Positions 26,759 through 36,753 of a stretch of DNA of 42,602 bases are shown here, one piece after another. A program made the position numbers and the translations under genes. This DNA is from Dehalococcoidia bacterium (GTDB taxonomy: Bacteria > Chloroflexota > Dehalococcoidia > GIF9 > AB-539-J10), in the NCBI GenBank assembly GCA_009619075.1, contig WJOY01000013.1:1-42602 (forward strand), written 5' to 3'. How positions within the stretch are numbered: the first letter of the stretch is position 1; each line of letters starts with the position of its first letter. The notes beneath the pieces were generated by a model. The model worked only from the letters and a program-made list of their open reading frames with translations. It was not told the origin of the DNA and made no database searches.

Positions 26759-26899
26759 ATGCAAGCATATTGCTTTAAGTGTCGGGCAAAGAGAGATATA
26801 AAAAACCCAACATCCGTCACCCTTAAGAACGGAAAGCCAGCAGTCCGCGGGGTCTGTTCTGTATGCGGGACCAAAGTATTTAGAATTGGCAAGGCTTAA
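26759..26899 (+). CDS. 46-aa zinc-ribbon microprotein (DUF5679-like), absent from the ORF track
   Basis: MQAYCFKCRAKRDIKNPTSVTLKNGKPAVRGVCSVCGTKVFRIGKA*; two CxxC knuckles; strong SD aaaggaggt 8-9 nt upstream. Confidence 0.88.
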   Translation: MQAYCFKCRAKRDIKNPTSVTLKNGKPAVRGVCSVCGTKVFRIGKA

Positions 26900-27232
26900 T
26901 CTCCCAGAGTGACATGACTGAGCTAGCAAAGATAATTTTTGTCAACCTCACCGCAAGAAATAACGAATCTTAGCTCAAAATTTGCTGGCGCGGTAATTTA
27001 GCTTAATGCTGCCTATGGTAGCAATAATCAATCCTGATGTTAATAGATTTTTGCTATTATAAGCATCAAAGTTGATTAGAAGTTTAGTTTTGCTTTTAAG
27101 CACTTATAGCTATGTAGCTGTGGGCAGGAGGCATTTATGTGGGTGCTGAGCCTAAAAATCATGTCATGATAGCTACTAAGGTCGCTGCAGCAAGGTGGTT
27201 TCTTTATTTGTCGTAAGGAGGAAAAACGAGCT

Positions 27233-28357
27233 ATGGGAATGATAAATGTAGCCATTATAGGTGTCGGCAATTGTGCTTCTTCATTGGTTCAGGGAGTCTA
27301 CTATTATAAGAATGCTAAAGAAAACGAGTTTGTCCCCGGTTTAATGCACGTCAATCTGGGAGGCTATCATGTAGCTGATATTAACTTCGTAGCTGCGTTT
27401 GATATTGATAAAAATAAAGTGGGTAAAGATCTAGCTAAAGCTATTTACACGCGGCCTAACAATACTATCAAGTTTTGTGATGTGCCTAAAACCGGCGTCA
27501 GAGTCGAGCGTGGTATGACCCATGATGGACTAGGCAAATATCTCTCTCAAATTATCACCAAGGCGCCGGGCCCAACAGCCGATATTGTAGGCATTCTCAA
27601 GGAGACTAAAACCGATGTAGTGCTTAATTATTTACCTGTGGGGAGCGAGGAAGCCACTAAGTGGTATGTAGAGCAGGTGCTAGCAGCCGGCTGTGGCTTT
27701 ATTAATTGCATACCGGTTTTCACTGCCCGTGAGACTTACTGGCAAAACCGATTTGCTGAGCGTGGATTGCCTGTCATTGGTGACGATATCAAATCTCAGG
27801 TTGGGGCTACTATTACACACCGAGTATTGACAAAACTCTTCCGTGACCGCGGTGTTAAGCTGGAGCGGACTTATCAATTGAATTTTGGTGGCAATACCGA
27901 TTTCCTTAATATGCTAGAACGGGAGCGCCTAGAATCTAAGAAGATTTCCAAGACAAATGCTGTTACTTCGCAGTTAGACTATGATATTGGCACTGATAAC
28001 ATCCATGTTGGTCCCAGCGACTATGTTCCCTGGCTGGCCGACCGCAAATTTTGCCACATAAAAATGGAGGGACGCACCTTTGGCGATGTCCCCCTGAATT
28101 TAGAGCTGAAGATGGAGGTATGGGATAGCCCTAATTCAGCTGGTGTGGTTATTGATGCTCTAAGGTGCTGCAAATTGGCTTTAGACCGTGGTCTAAGTGG
28201 AGCTATAGTGGCCCCCTCAGCCTACTTTATGAAATCTCCGCCAATCCAATATTCCGACGATGAAGCCCACCTGAAGACCGAAGCATTTATTACCGGACAG
28301 GAACAGGAAGAGCCCATCTCGTTGCCTGAGCCACAGCTAGTTGAGATTAAGGCGTAA
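27233..28357 (+). CDS. Inositol-3-phosphate synthase
   Basis: [70 protein letters not shown] taaggagg. Confidence 0.93.
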   Translation: MGMINVAIIGVGNCASSLVQGVYYYKNAKENEFVPGLMHVNLGGYHVADINFVAAFDIDKNKVGKDLAKAIYTRPNNTIKFCDVPKTGVRVERGMTHDGLGKYLSQIITKAPGPTADIVGILKETKTDVVLNYLPVGSEEATKWYVEQVLAAGCGFINCIPVFTARETYWQNRFAERGLPVIGDDIKSQVGATITHRVLTKLFRDRGVKLERTYQLNFGGNTDFLNMLERERLESKKISKTNAVTSQLDYDIGTDNIHVGPSDYVPWLADRKFCHIKMEGRTFGDVPLNLELKMEVWDSPNSAGVVIDALRCCKLALDRGLSGAIVAPSAYFMKSPPIQYSDDEAHLKTEAFITGQEQEEPISLPEPQLVEIKA

Positions 28358-28471
28358 GCCGCTTTTGCGACAAAGGCACCAACCTCAAACTATGTAGCTT
28401 AAAAAGAAATCAATTATTCCGTTACCTTGCTCGATGGGGCTTAATAAGGTTGATGAAGTGGGTGACCTAAG

Positions 28472-29566
28472 ATGATAACCTTGGTGGTAACAATAGGTTG
28501 TGGCGCAATGGATTCATATTCTCAGAAGCTTGCTGAGAAACTGGATGTCCCCAAAGTCTATACGGATATCTACCAGAGCAGTGCTGAGAAGTTCAATATC
28601 TCCTGGCTCTCACGAGGTGCATTAAAGGCTATCTCAGAGGACTGGAGCTTCGTTAAAAAAATCAGCAAATTAACTGGCATAGTTCATTTGCCAAACCAAC
28701 ACTTGGGGCGCTACGGAAACTTCCTCAAAATACCTTATATCATAACTGTGCATGACCTCATCAGATACTTCGACCTAAAGGGATCTGGAAAATATATTCA
28801 CCGTCCCAACCCTAGGGACAAATTCTACTTGGGCCTTGATTACAAGGGTATCAAAAAGGCGGTGAGAGTAATAGCAGTATCTCAAGCAACAAAAAATGAC
28901 CTGATGCATTACCTTGGAATACCTGATGAGCAAATAAGCGTTGTTTATCTAGGTGTTGACCACACAACTTTCAGACCATCGTCTCAAGCAAGTGAGTCCG
29001 AACATCCTTACATTCTTTTCGTTGGCTCAGAGCATCCCAGAAAGAACTTACCGACTTTACTTAGGGCATTTAAAGGGCTCAAGGAACAACCAAGGTTTAA
29101 GGATTTGAAGCTGGTCAAAGTAGGCAAGGCTGGTGGCAAAGAGGCGGATTTCAGGAGACAGACCATCAAGGTTATAGATTCTCTAAACTTAAATGGAAGG
29201 GTAATATTCACAGAGGTTGTCTCTGAGGAGAGCTTAAGAGCTTATTACTCTAACGCAAAGTGTCTTGTCCTTCCTTCCCTCTATGAAGGTTTTGGTTTCC
29301 CCCCGCTTGAAGCAATGGCCTGTGGCTGCCCAGTGATAACCTCTAATAGCTCCTCACTGCCCGAGGTAGTAGGTGAGGCAGCAATCAAGGTCTCCCCCCA
29401 CGATATTGAGGGGCTGGCAGGGGCTTTGGAGAGGGTTCTCACTGACAAGGAGCTCAGGAAAGGCCTTATTGCCAAGGGAAAAGCACAAGCTGTCAAATTC
29501 TCCTGGGACCAAGCAGCAGAAAAGACTCTCGAGGTTTACAAAGAGGTAGAGGGAAGCTTCAGCTAA
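28472..29566 (+). CDS. Glycosyltransferase family 4/group 1
   Basis: ILFVGSEHPRKNLPTLLRAFKGL, LVLPSLYEGFGFPPLEAMACGCPVITSNSSSLPEVVGEAA. Confidence 0.9.
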   Translation: MITLVVTIGCGAMDSYSQKLAEKLDVPKVYTDIYQSSAEKFNISWLSRGALKAISEDWSFVKKISKLTGIVHLPNQHLGRYGNFLKIPYIITVHDLIRYFDLKGSGKYIHRPNPRDKFYLGLDYKGIKKAVRVIAVSQATKNDLMHYLGIPDEQISVVYLGVDHTTFRPSSQASESEHPYILFVGSEHPRKNLPTLLRAFKGLKEQPRFKDLKLVKVGKAGGKEADFRRQTIKVIDSLNLNGRVIFTEVVSEESLRAYYSNAKCLVLPSLYEGFGFPPLEAMACGCPVITSNSSSLPEVVGEAAIKVSPHDIEGLAGALERVLTDKELRKGLIAKGKAQAVKFSWDQAAEKTLEVYKEVEGSFS

Positions 29567-30795
29567 ATCCTTTCACTTGGCTTTAAGTAAAAATTTAACT
29601 GATCTTTTATTATGTCTTCCAATTTGTGTGTAACTTTGAATCCCAATTGCTGAATCTTTCGAGTGTCTGAGAGCAATATCGGAACTTCAGCTGGCCTAAA
29701 TTTACCTGGGTCAAATTCTATTGGTATTTTCCCCTTGTCTGTATAGACCCAAATCCCTTTGTCCTCCAAGGCAAATTCTAATTCGTCGGTTAATAATAAT
29801 TCGTCAACCTTAGTTTTCTCAAACCTTAAGCCGAATATTTCGCCATCCTTCCTTTGTAGCGGATCTAGCACAGTTTTTCTGTCAGTTTCGTTCATAGTTT
29901 CGATCTTTTCCACATCCCACCCAGCATTTTGTAAAGTTAATAAAATATAGCTCAGAACAGCGTTTGTTCGTATCGAACCTTGATTATAAACCTCTCCGGC
30001 ATCGCCTTTTTCGGCAAGAAGGCAGTAACCTCTCACAATATCATCTATATGGCTCCAGTCCCTTAAGGCATTCACATTCCCTATCAATATTTTATTGCTT
30101 TCCCCAAGCTTTAATCTCATAACTTGATTTGCTATCACGGAAGTCACAAACATGCTACCACGTCCAGCACCCTCAGTATTGAAACTTCTGGAAACAATGG
30201 CCTTTAAGCCATAAATATTATGGTAGCCTCGCATCAAGTAATCACCTTGCACTTTACTAATAGCATAAGGTGATTGAGGCCTGAGGGGATTTTCCTCACT
30301 TATAGGCAATTCAGGCATTCTTGCTGGTGAAGGAACTATGCATCCATATTTCTTTAATGCTCTGCTATATTGTAGTTGGGATGAGAATGCCAGGCCATAT
30401 TCCTCACTGGAGCCAGCAAAAACCACTATTGGATCGAGATTTTTCAACCTTATGGATTCAAGTAAATTCGCAGTCCCCAGGCTGTTGGTCATCAGAATTG
30501 CTAAGGGGTTTTCGAAAGATGACGGGATAAAAGACTGGGCAGCAAGGTGAAAAACAATGTCAGGTTTGGCGACTTCGAGGGCAGATCCAATATTGGAAAT
30601 ATCGAGTATATCACCCTCAATTACATGAATTTGGTCATAAATTCTCTCATTGGCCAAATTTTTTGGCGTTGATCCATCCGCTCTCCTTCTGAGCAACCCA
30701 AAAACTTCGTTTCCATTATCAAGCAAATATTTTGCCAGCTGACTACCAACAAATCCTGAAATACCTGTAATCAGTGTCCTTTTATTGCTAAACAT
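29563..30795 (-). CDS. NAD-dependent epimerase/dehydratase (GDP-mannose 4,6-dehydratase-like SDR)
   Basis: RTLITGISGFVGSQLAKYLLDNG, YAISKVQGDYLMRGYHNIYGLKAIVSRSFNTEG, DWSHIDDIVRGY. Confidence 0.88.
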   Translation of the reverse strand: MFSNKRTLITGISGFVGSQLAKYLLDNGNEVFGLLRRRADGSTPKNLANERIYDQIHVIEGDILDISNIGSALEVAKPDIVFHLAAQSFIPSSFENPLAILMTNSLGTANLLESIRLKNLDPIVVFAGSSEEYGLAFSSQLQYSRALKKYGCIVPSPARMPELPISEENPLRPQSPYAISKVQGDYLMRGYHNIYGLKAIVSRSFNTEGAGRGSMFVTSVIANQVMRLKLGESNKILIGNVNALRDWSHIDDIVRGYCLLAEKGDAGEVYNQGSIRTNAVLSYILLTLQNAGWDVEKIETMNETDRKTVLDPLQRKDGEIFGLRFEKTKVDELLLTDELEFALEDKGIWVYTDKGKIPIEFDPGKFRPAEVPILLSDTRKIQQLGFKVTHKLEDIIKDQLNFYLKPSERI

Positions 30796-30942
30796 AAATA
30801 AATCCCCCCTCTTAATATCTATTCTCGCCTACCCATCAAATATCTTAACACAAGCAACTCTTATTTTTAAGCTTTTCCTTGAGTTAATTCCAATCCTGAG
30901 GTATGATGCTATAGGCAAATTTGCTGAAGGGCATAGTTTAAG

Positions 30943-31893
30943 TTGTCCCAGATTTCCCTTTCCACTATGTGGGCTAAAGGTAGATTTGGCAATATGACAG
31001 AATTTGTCATTAAAGCCAAGGAATTGGGCTTTACCCATGTTGAAGCAAGCGCCTCTGTTTCTCCACTAGCCCTTACTGAACTTATCAAGACTTCAGTCCC
31101 TATTTCAAGCATTCATTCTCCTTGTCCAGCTGTCTTATCCTCTAAAGGCATCCCAGTAGCTAACCTGTCTCTAAGTTCTATAGAAAAAAGTGAACGAGAG
31201 GAGGCGGTTGATTTCGCTAAGAAAACGATAGACCTTGCCTCAAAAGTAGGCGCTACCGCAGTCATTATCCATATAGGGGAAATGCCGATTAACCTTGGTT
31301 TAGAAGATAAGTTACGTCAGCTTTATAAACAGCATCTTGCCCAAACCAAGGAATATAGCCGGGTTAAAGAACAGCTCGTTTATCAACGTGTTTCCAAAGT
31401 CTCCCCTTTTCTTGAAGCAGCGCGGGAAAGCCTTACAGAACTTAGCAGATACAGCCAAGGAAAGGGGATAATGCTAGGGCTTGAGACAAGGTTCTATTTT
31501 CATGAGATACCAAATATAGATGAGATGGAGGAGTTACTTAAAGAGACAAAAGGAAGACGGGTTGGTTACTGGCATGATGTAGGGCATGCTGAAGTTCAGC
31601 AGCGGCTGGGATTTGCTTCACACGAAGAATGGCTTTCAAGGTTCGAAAACAGGATGATTGGCGTGCATTTACACGACGTTCTTGGCATCTCCGATCATCG
31701 TCCCCCAGGAAAGGGGGATGTGAATTGGGATATGGTGGCTAAGCATCTACCTCGCGCCCCTCGCCAAATAAAGAGTGGTGAAGAGTGGGCGATCCTCGAT
31801 AGGGTGATAAGAGTTTGTGAAATTGCTGAATGGAATGGGGAGAGGCAAATTCAAGGAGTAGTTACCTTCCTGCAAGGCAAGGGGATACTATAA
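30943..31893 (+). CDS. Sugar phosphate isomerase/epimerase (AP endonuclease family 2 TIM barrel)
   Basis: HSPCPAVLS, AVIIHIGEMP, MLGLETRFYFHEIPN, VGYWHDVGHAEV, GVHLHDVLGISDHRPPGKGDVNW. Confidence 0.82.
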   Translation: MSQISLSTMWAKGRFGNMTEFVIKAKELGFTHVEASASVSPLALTELIKTSVPISSIHSPCPAVLSSKGIPVANLSLSSIEKSEREEAVDFAKKTIDLASKVGATAVIIHIGEMPINLGLEDKLRQLYKQHLAQTKEYSRVKEQLVYQRVSKVSPFLEAARESLTELSRYSQGKGIMLGLETRFYFHEIPNIDEMEELLKETKGRRVGYWHDVGHAEVQQRLGFASHEEWLSRFENRMIGVHLHDVLGISDHRPPGKGDVNWDMVAKHLPRAPRQIKSGEEWAILDRVIRVCEIAEWNGERQIQGVVTFLQGKGIL

Positions 31894-31904
31894 AAGGGAA
31901 CTAG

Positions 31905-32489
31905 GTGGCAAATTTAGTAGAGATTCGAGCGGCTATAGCTTCCCGCATTACTAATCCCTTAGTTGGGATTTTGAGCAAAAGCAGGCTAAAACCCAATACC
32001 CTCACCTTTATTGAGTTGGCCATAAGCCTCGGTGCCGCTTACGCCATTGTCATCGGCTACTTCCTTCTTGGTGGAGCTTTGGTTTTGGTCTCCGGGCTAT
32101 TTGATCTCCTCGATGGGGCACTGGCTCGCTTTACCAAGCAAAGTACAAAGTTTGGCGCTATTCTAGATTCAACGATTGACCGCCTTTCTGAAGCAGCAAT
32201 ATTTTGCGGTCTTTTAGTTTGGTATATGCCAAAAGTAGCCACTCTAGAAATTGTGCTCATTTTTGCCGCTCTAATTGGCTCTTTCCTTGTTAGCTATATA
32301 AGAGCCAGGGCAGAAGGACTAGGTTTGGAATGTCAAGTTGGTTTGTTTACCAGAGCTGAAAGGGTTATAGTATTAGCAGTAGGTTTGCTGGTAAACCAAG
32401 TTTTTATTGCTTTATGGGTTTTGGTAGTCTTTGTTTATATCACTATAGCTCAAAGGCTGCTTCATCTGCATGAAGCAAACAAAAGTTAG
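31905..32489 (+). CDS. CDP-alcohol phosphatidyltransferase (phosphatidylinositol-phosphate-synthase-like)
   Basis: DLLDGALARFTKQSTKFGAILDSTIDR, the DG-A-R-G-D-D-type CDP-alcohol motif; multi-TM. Confidence 0.85.
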   Translation: MANLVEIRAAIASRITNPLVGILSKSRLKPNTLTFIELAISLGAAYAIVIGYFLLGGALVLVSGLFDLLDGALARFTKQSTKFGAILDSTIDRLSEAAIFCGLLVWYMPKVATLEIVLIFAALIGSFLVSYIRARAEGLGLECQVGLFTRAERVIVLAVGLLVNQVFIALWVLVVFVYITIAQRLLHLHEANKS

Positions 32490-32500
32490 GGGGTAATTAA

Positions 32501-33790
32501 ATGCCAGTTATAGCTGTTGTAGGAGGTCAGTGGGGTGACGAGGGGAAAGGAAAGGTAATTGATTCCCTGGCCGAGAAAGCTAAGGTAGTGGCGCGTTTCT
32601 CAGGGGGTGACAATGCCGGCCACACAGTTATTAACCCCTATGGCGAGTTCAGGATGCATCTTGTACCCTCCGGTATTTTTTACCCAGGGGTAACTTGCAT
32701 TATCGGCAATGGCGTGGTTATTAACCCGGCAGTACTCCTTGATGAAATAGCCAACCTCAAGAAGCACGGTGTAGATATAAGTCATCTCATCATCAGTGAC
32801 CGTGCCCATCTCATCATGCCTTATCACACCCTTCTCGATGGACTGGAAGAGGAAAGGCGTGGTAAAGGGGCTTTAGGAACTACCCGTAGAGGAGTTGGCC
32901 CTGCCTTTACTGATAAAGTTGCTCGTATGGGAATCCGCACCGGGGACTTATCAAACAAGGATTTATTTCACAGCAAGCTAAGCTCAATCCTCGAATTTAA
33001 GAATGCCATTCTTACAAAGGTATACGGGCATTCGCCTCTGTTACTAGAAGAAATCTTTGAGCAATATTGCCGTTATGGGGAGCAACTGGCTCCACTTATT
33101 CAGGAAACTAACTCCATAATTCGCCAATCTTTAGCCAGAGGAGAGCTACTTTTTTTAGAGAGTGCCCAAGGGACTTTGCTTGACCCCGACTTTGGCACTT
33201 ATCCTTATGTAACTTCTTCTTCGCCATTAGCCGGCGGAGGCTCTATTGGGGCCGGCATAAGCCCAATGGCATTTGATCGCATTATCGGTGTATTTAAAGC
33301 TTACATCACTAGAGTTGGCAGTGGACCCATGCCCACTGAGCTAAAGGACGAGGTTGGCAAACTCATACGTGAGAAAGGTCATGAATATGGTGCTACGACA
33401 GGGAGGCCGCGGAGGTGCGGTTGGTTTGATGCCGTGGCTGGCCGCTTCGCTACTCAGGTAAATGGTTTTAGTGACATAGCTTTAACCCACCTTGATATTT
33501 TTGATGGTTTTTCTTCCATCAAAATATGCACGGCCTATAAATTTGATAACAAGATTCTAGACTCTTTCCCGAGCGATATAGCTATACTAGAGAAATGCCA
33601 ACCTGTATATGAAGAACTCTCTGGTTGGCAAGAGTCAATAAGGGAAATCCGTAATTTTGACCAGCTACCATTGGAGGCCCGCCGCTACATCAACCGGCTT
33701 GAGGAGCTCCTCTCCTGCTCTATTAGCTTTATCGCCGTAGGATCAAGGAGAGAGCAAACGATAAGGGTGAGACCTATTCTCCCTGGGTAA
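32501..33790 (+). CDS. purA: Adenylosuccinate synthetase
   Basis: VGGQWGDEGKGKVIDSLAEKAKVVARFSGGDNAGHT, GTTRRGVGPAFTDK. Confidence 0.97.
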   Translation: MPVIAVVGGQWGDEGKGKVIDSLAEKAKVVARFSGGDNAGHTVINPYGEFRMHLVPSGIFYPGVTCIIGNGVVINPAVLLDEIANLKKHGVDISHLIISDRAHLIMPYHTLLDGLEEERRGKGALGTTRRGVGPAFTDKVARMGIRTGDLSNKDLFHSKLSSILEFKNAILTKVYGHSPLLLEEIFEQYCRYGEQLAPLIQETNSIIRQSLARGELLFLESAQGTLLDPDFGTYPYVTSSSPLAGGGSIGAGISPMAFDRIIGVFKAYITRVGSGPMPTELKDEVGKLIREKGHEYGATTGRPRRCGWFDAVAGRFATQVNGFSDIALTHLDIFDGFSSIKICTAYKFDNKILDSFPSDIAILEKCQPVYEELSGWQESIREIRNFDQLPLEARRYINRLEELLSCSISFIAVGSRREQTIRVRPILPG

Positions 33791-34688
33791 CCCTGGTGGG
33801 TAAAGGTAAGTCAATTTTATAGTTTTTTAATGCTGCTTTAACAATCTCGGCCGATTTTTCGTCAGGTTCAATCAAAGGCAAGCGCGGTTTGCCCACTGGA
33901 AAACCTAAGTAATTCAGAGCATATTTAACGGGCATAGGATTGGTAACAACAAATAAGGCATTTATCAGAGGCAATAAATGGCGGTGAATGCTAGCTGCCT
34001 CCTGAGTTTCACCGTTAAGAAATTTCTCCATCATGTCTTTTATTTGGATTCCTACTAAATGTGAAGCGACACTGACCACACCATAACCACCCAAAGTAAG
34101 AATAGGCAAGGTATCACTATCATTGCCACTGTAAACTAAAAAGTCATCCTTGGCTCCCTGTATAATCTCAGCTATTTGGCCAAGGTTACCACTAGCTTCC
34201 TTCACACCAATGATATTGTCTATGTGGCTTAGCTTGATTACTGTATCAGCAGCAAGATTAGTGCCTGTGCGTGATGGTACGTTGTAGAGAATACAAGGCA
34301 AAGTTGTGGCTTGGGCAATGGCATTAAAATGCTCAAATAAGCCTTGCTGGGGGGGCCGATTATAATAAGGCACTACTAATACGCAAGCATCAACTCCAAC
34401 CTTCTCTGCTTCTTTAGTCAGCTCCTGACTCTCTCTAGTGTTGTAAGTGCCAGTCCCAGCCACTATTGTTCCACGGTTAGCTATCGCTGACTTGACTTCA
34501 GTAAAAAGACGGAGCTTCTCTTCGAAGTTAAGAGTAGGGGATTCTCCCGTAGTGCCAGAGAGCACCAGACCATCACTACCAGAATTAAGCAAAGCTTGAG
34601 CTAGATTCCTGGCCTGCTGATAATCAACTTTGCCCTGACTATCAAAGGGTGTAACCATAGCTGTTAATAAGCGGCCTGGCTTGTCCAT
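33774..34688 (-). CDS. dapA: 4-hydroxy-tetrahydrodipicolinate synthase
   Basis: GRLLTAMVTPFDSQGKVDYQQA, LSGTTGESPTLNFEEK, YNVPSRTGTNL, IGVKEASGN. Confidence 0.95.
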   Translation of the reverse strand: MDKPGRLLTAMVTPFDSQGKVDYQQARNLAQALLNSGSDGLVLSGTTGESPTLNFEEKLRLFTEVKSAIANRGTIVAGTGTYNTRESQELTKEAEKVGVDACVLVVPYYNRPPQQGLFEHFNAIAQATTLPCILYNVPSRTGTNLAADTVIKLSHIDNIIGVKEASGNLGQIAEIIQGAKDDFLVYSGNDSDTLPILTLGGYGVVSVASHLVGIQIKDMMEKFLNGETQEAASIHRHLLPLINALFVVTNPMPVKYALNYLGFPVGKPRLPLIEPDEKSAEIVKAALKNYKIDLPLPTRVTQGE

Positions 34689-34694
34689 TTTAGG

Positions 34695-35765
34695 CTATCC
34701 CTCCTTTGTCGGATAAGAAGCACGGGAGTGCCTCCCCCTCTTCTTGCGCCCTATCCAGCCCCTTCTTATCCCTTCCTCTGCAATCTGTATAGCATTCAGC
34801 GCTGCCCCTTTACGTAAATTATCAGCTACTACCCACATAACTAATCCATTGGGGTGAGAAATATCCTTTCTGATTCTACCCACAAATACGTGATTTGAAC
34901 CACTAGCTGCCCAAGGTAGGGGGTAGAAGCTAACGCTAGGATCATCAAGAACCCTGACTCCAGGTGCTTGAGCCAAAATTTTCCTTGCCTCTTCCGGAGT
35001 GATAGGTGAAGTAAATTCCACATTCACCGCTTCACTATGCCCGAAGTAAACAGGGACTCGGACGCAGGTTGCCGAGATAGCCATATCCTCAGCATGCATT
35101 ATCTTCCGCGTCTCTTCCACCATTTTCTGTTCTTCTTTAGTATAGCCATTATCCAAAAAGACATCGGTTTCTGGTAACAGATTAAAAGCTATTTGATGGG
35201 AATAGACATGAGGACAAACACGACGCCCCTCTAAAACCAGCTTTATTTGGCTTGTTAGTTCCTTTAAAGCATCAGCACCGCTGTCTGATACCGATTGATA
35301 AGTGCTTACGATGATTCGTTTTATAGGATTAACCTTGTGTAAGGGATAAAGAGCTACTACCATTTGGATTGTAGAACAATTTGGGTTGGCGATTATCCCC
35401 TTGTGCCATTCGATATCCTCAGGATTTACTTCAGGAACCACCAAAGGAACCAAGGGGGCCATTCTAAAAGCAGCGCTATTATCAATAACCACCGCTCCAG
35501 CCTCAGCAGCCAGAGGTGACAGGCGGCGGCTAACATCAGCGCTAGCGGAAAAAAGAGCGATATCAACATTACGAAATATCTCCGGCGTCGCTTCCTCAAC
35601 CTCGATTTTCTGGCGATTAGAAAAAAAGACTTTTATGTCTGAAGAGCGTTCGGGAGCAAGTAGTCGGATCGAAGCTGCAGGGAAATTCCGCTGCTCAAGC
35701 ACCTTGATAAATTCTCGCTCAACAAGCCCAGTGTCACCAACAATAGCTACGTTGAAACCTTCCAT
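34695..35765 (-). CDS. asd: Aspartate-semialdehyde dehydrogenase
   Basis: FNVAIVGDTGLVEREFIKVLEQRNFP, IANPNCSTIQMVVAL, YQSVSDSGADA; start trimmed because the upstream 22 aa are translated repeat. Confidence 0.93.
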   Translation of the reverse strand: MEGFNVAIVGDTGLVEREFIKVLEQRNFPAASIRLLAPERSSDIKVFFSNRQKIEVEEATPEIFRNVDIALFSASADVSRRLSPLAAEAGAVVIDNSAAFRMAPLVPLVVPEVNPEDIEWHKGIIANPNCSTIQMVVALYPLHKVNPIKRIIVSTYQSVSDSGADALKELTSQIKLVLEGRRVCPHVYSHQIAFNLLPETDVFLDNGYTKEEQKMVEETRKIMHAEDMAISATCVRVPVYFGHSEAVNVEFTSPITPEEARKILAQAPGVRVLDDPSVSFYPLPWAASGSNHVFVGRIRKDISHPNGLVMWVVADNLRKGAALNAIQIAEEGIRRGWIGRKKRGRHSRASYPTKEG

Positions 35766-35800
35766 GCTCTTTCCTCGCAACAGTTCACCCCCCTCAAAAA

Positions 35801-35919
35801 TATCATTCTGCGCGCAAGCGAAGAATCTCAAGACCCTTCGCGGAGTTTACCCTGAGCGAGATTCTTCGGTCGCTTCGCTCCCTCAGAATGACAGGAAGCG
35901 AAGGGCTCAGGGTGACAAT
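35801..35919. repeat. Compound palindromic repeat between asd and dapB
   Basis: tatcattctgcgcgcaagcgaagaatctc...ccctgagcgagattcttcggtcgcttcgctccctcagaatgacaggaagcgaagggctcagggtgaca. Confidence 0.9.
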
Positions 35920-35927
35920 AAAGAACC

Positions 35928-36725
35928 CTACAGCTTCAGTAAGGCCTCCAATCCATAAATTAACCTTTTGTGCTTTGCAACCTCTCTGATTGCCAAAATA
36001 ACGCCGGGCATATAAGCTTCTCGACTTATAGCCTCATGGCGTAAGCTCAAGGTCTGGCCTATCCCGCTAAAGATAACTTCTTGTCCCGCCATAAATCCTG
36101 GCAACCTCAGGCTATGGATAGCTACACCCTCTATTTGCCCCCCCCTGACGCTGCTAACTACTTCTCTCTCGGTTTTAGGGCAGATGAAAGGTTTGCCACG
36201 GGCTTGTAGCATAGCTTTTGCTGTAGCCATAGCAGTTCCCGAAGGGGCATCAATTTTCTTATCATGGTGCATTTCTACGATCTCAGCATAATCGAAAAAA
36301 TTGGCAGCAACCTTTGCCAAATGCATCAAGAGCACTGCTCCTAAGGAAAAATTAGGTGCCACCACAGCACCAACGTTATTGGCTCGACATAGCTGCTCAA
36401 TCTCCTTCAGATTTTCCTCAGAAAGTCCTGTGGTACCTATAACCATGTTAACTCCTTGCTTAACAGCGATGCGAGCGGCTGCTATGGAAGCTGCAGCATT
36501 GGTAAAATCTACTAATACGGCAGGATTGCAACTCTTCAAAAGAGAGCCTAAATCAGAGGAAAATGGTATCAGCTCTGAAGTCTCCGGTAAAGGAAGATAC
36601 TGCTGAGTTACTTTCTCCTCCACAGCGCCAACTATCTCTAACCCGAGCTCATTGAGCACAGCTTTAGTCACCTCCCGCCCCATCTTGCCTAAAGCTCCAT
36701 TGATAACTATTCTTATGGCTTCCAT
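35928..36725 (-). CDS. dapB: 4-hydroxy-tetrahydrodipicolinate reductase
   Basis: IRIVINGALGKMGREVTKAV, IGTTGLSEENLKEIE, EMHHDKKIDAPSGTA. Confidence 0.95.
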   Translation of the reverse strand: MEAIRIVINGALGKMGREVTKAVLNELGLEIVGAVEEKVTQQYLPLPETSELIPFSSDLGSLLKSCNPAVLVDFTNAAASIAAARIAVKQGVNMVIGTTGLSEENLKEIEQLCRANNVGAVVAPNFSLGAVLLMHLAKVAANFFDYAEIVEMHHDKKIDAPSGTAMATAKAMLQARGKPFICPKTEREVVSSVRGGQIEGVAIHSLRLPGFMAGQEVIFSGIGQTLSLRHEAISREAYMPGVILAIREVAKHKRLIYGLEALLKL

Positions 36726-36753
36726 GTGTCACTCCTTAACATGCCGATATAGG

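Noticed and set aside
27137-27169. 10-codon uORF (MWVLSLKIMS*) with SD-like gcaggagg upstream of inositol-3-phosphate synthase
   Set aside because: Too short to distinguish from chance; no terminator/antiterminator pair seen. Would need comparison with other leaders.
9400-35920. Scattered repeats as a CRISPR array
   Set aside because: Copies are dispersed, variable and palindromic with no regular spacing; no cas genes in the window.
35386-35958. Plus-strand 190-aa ORF
   Set aside because: Antisense of asd continuing into the palindromic repeat; not a plausible gene.
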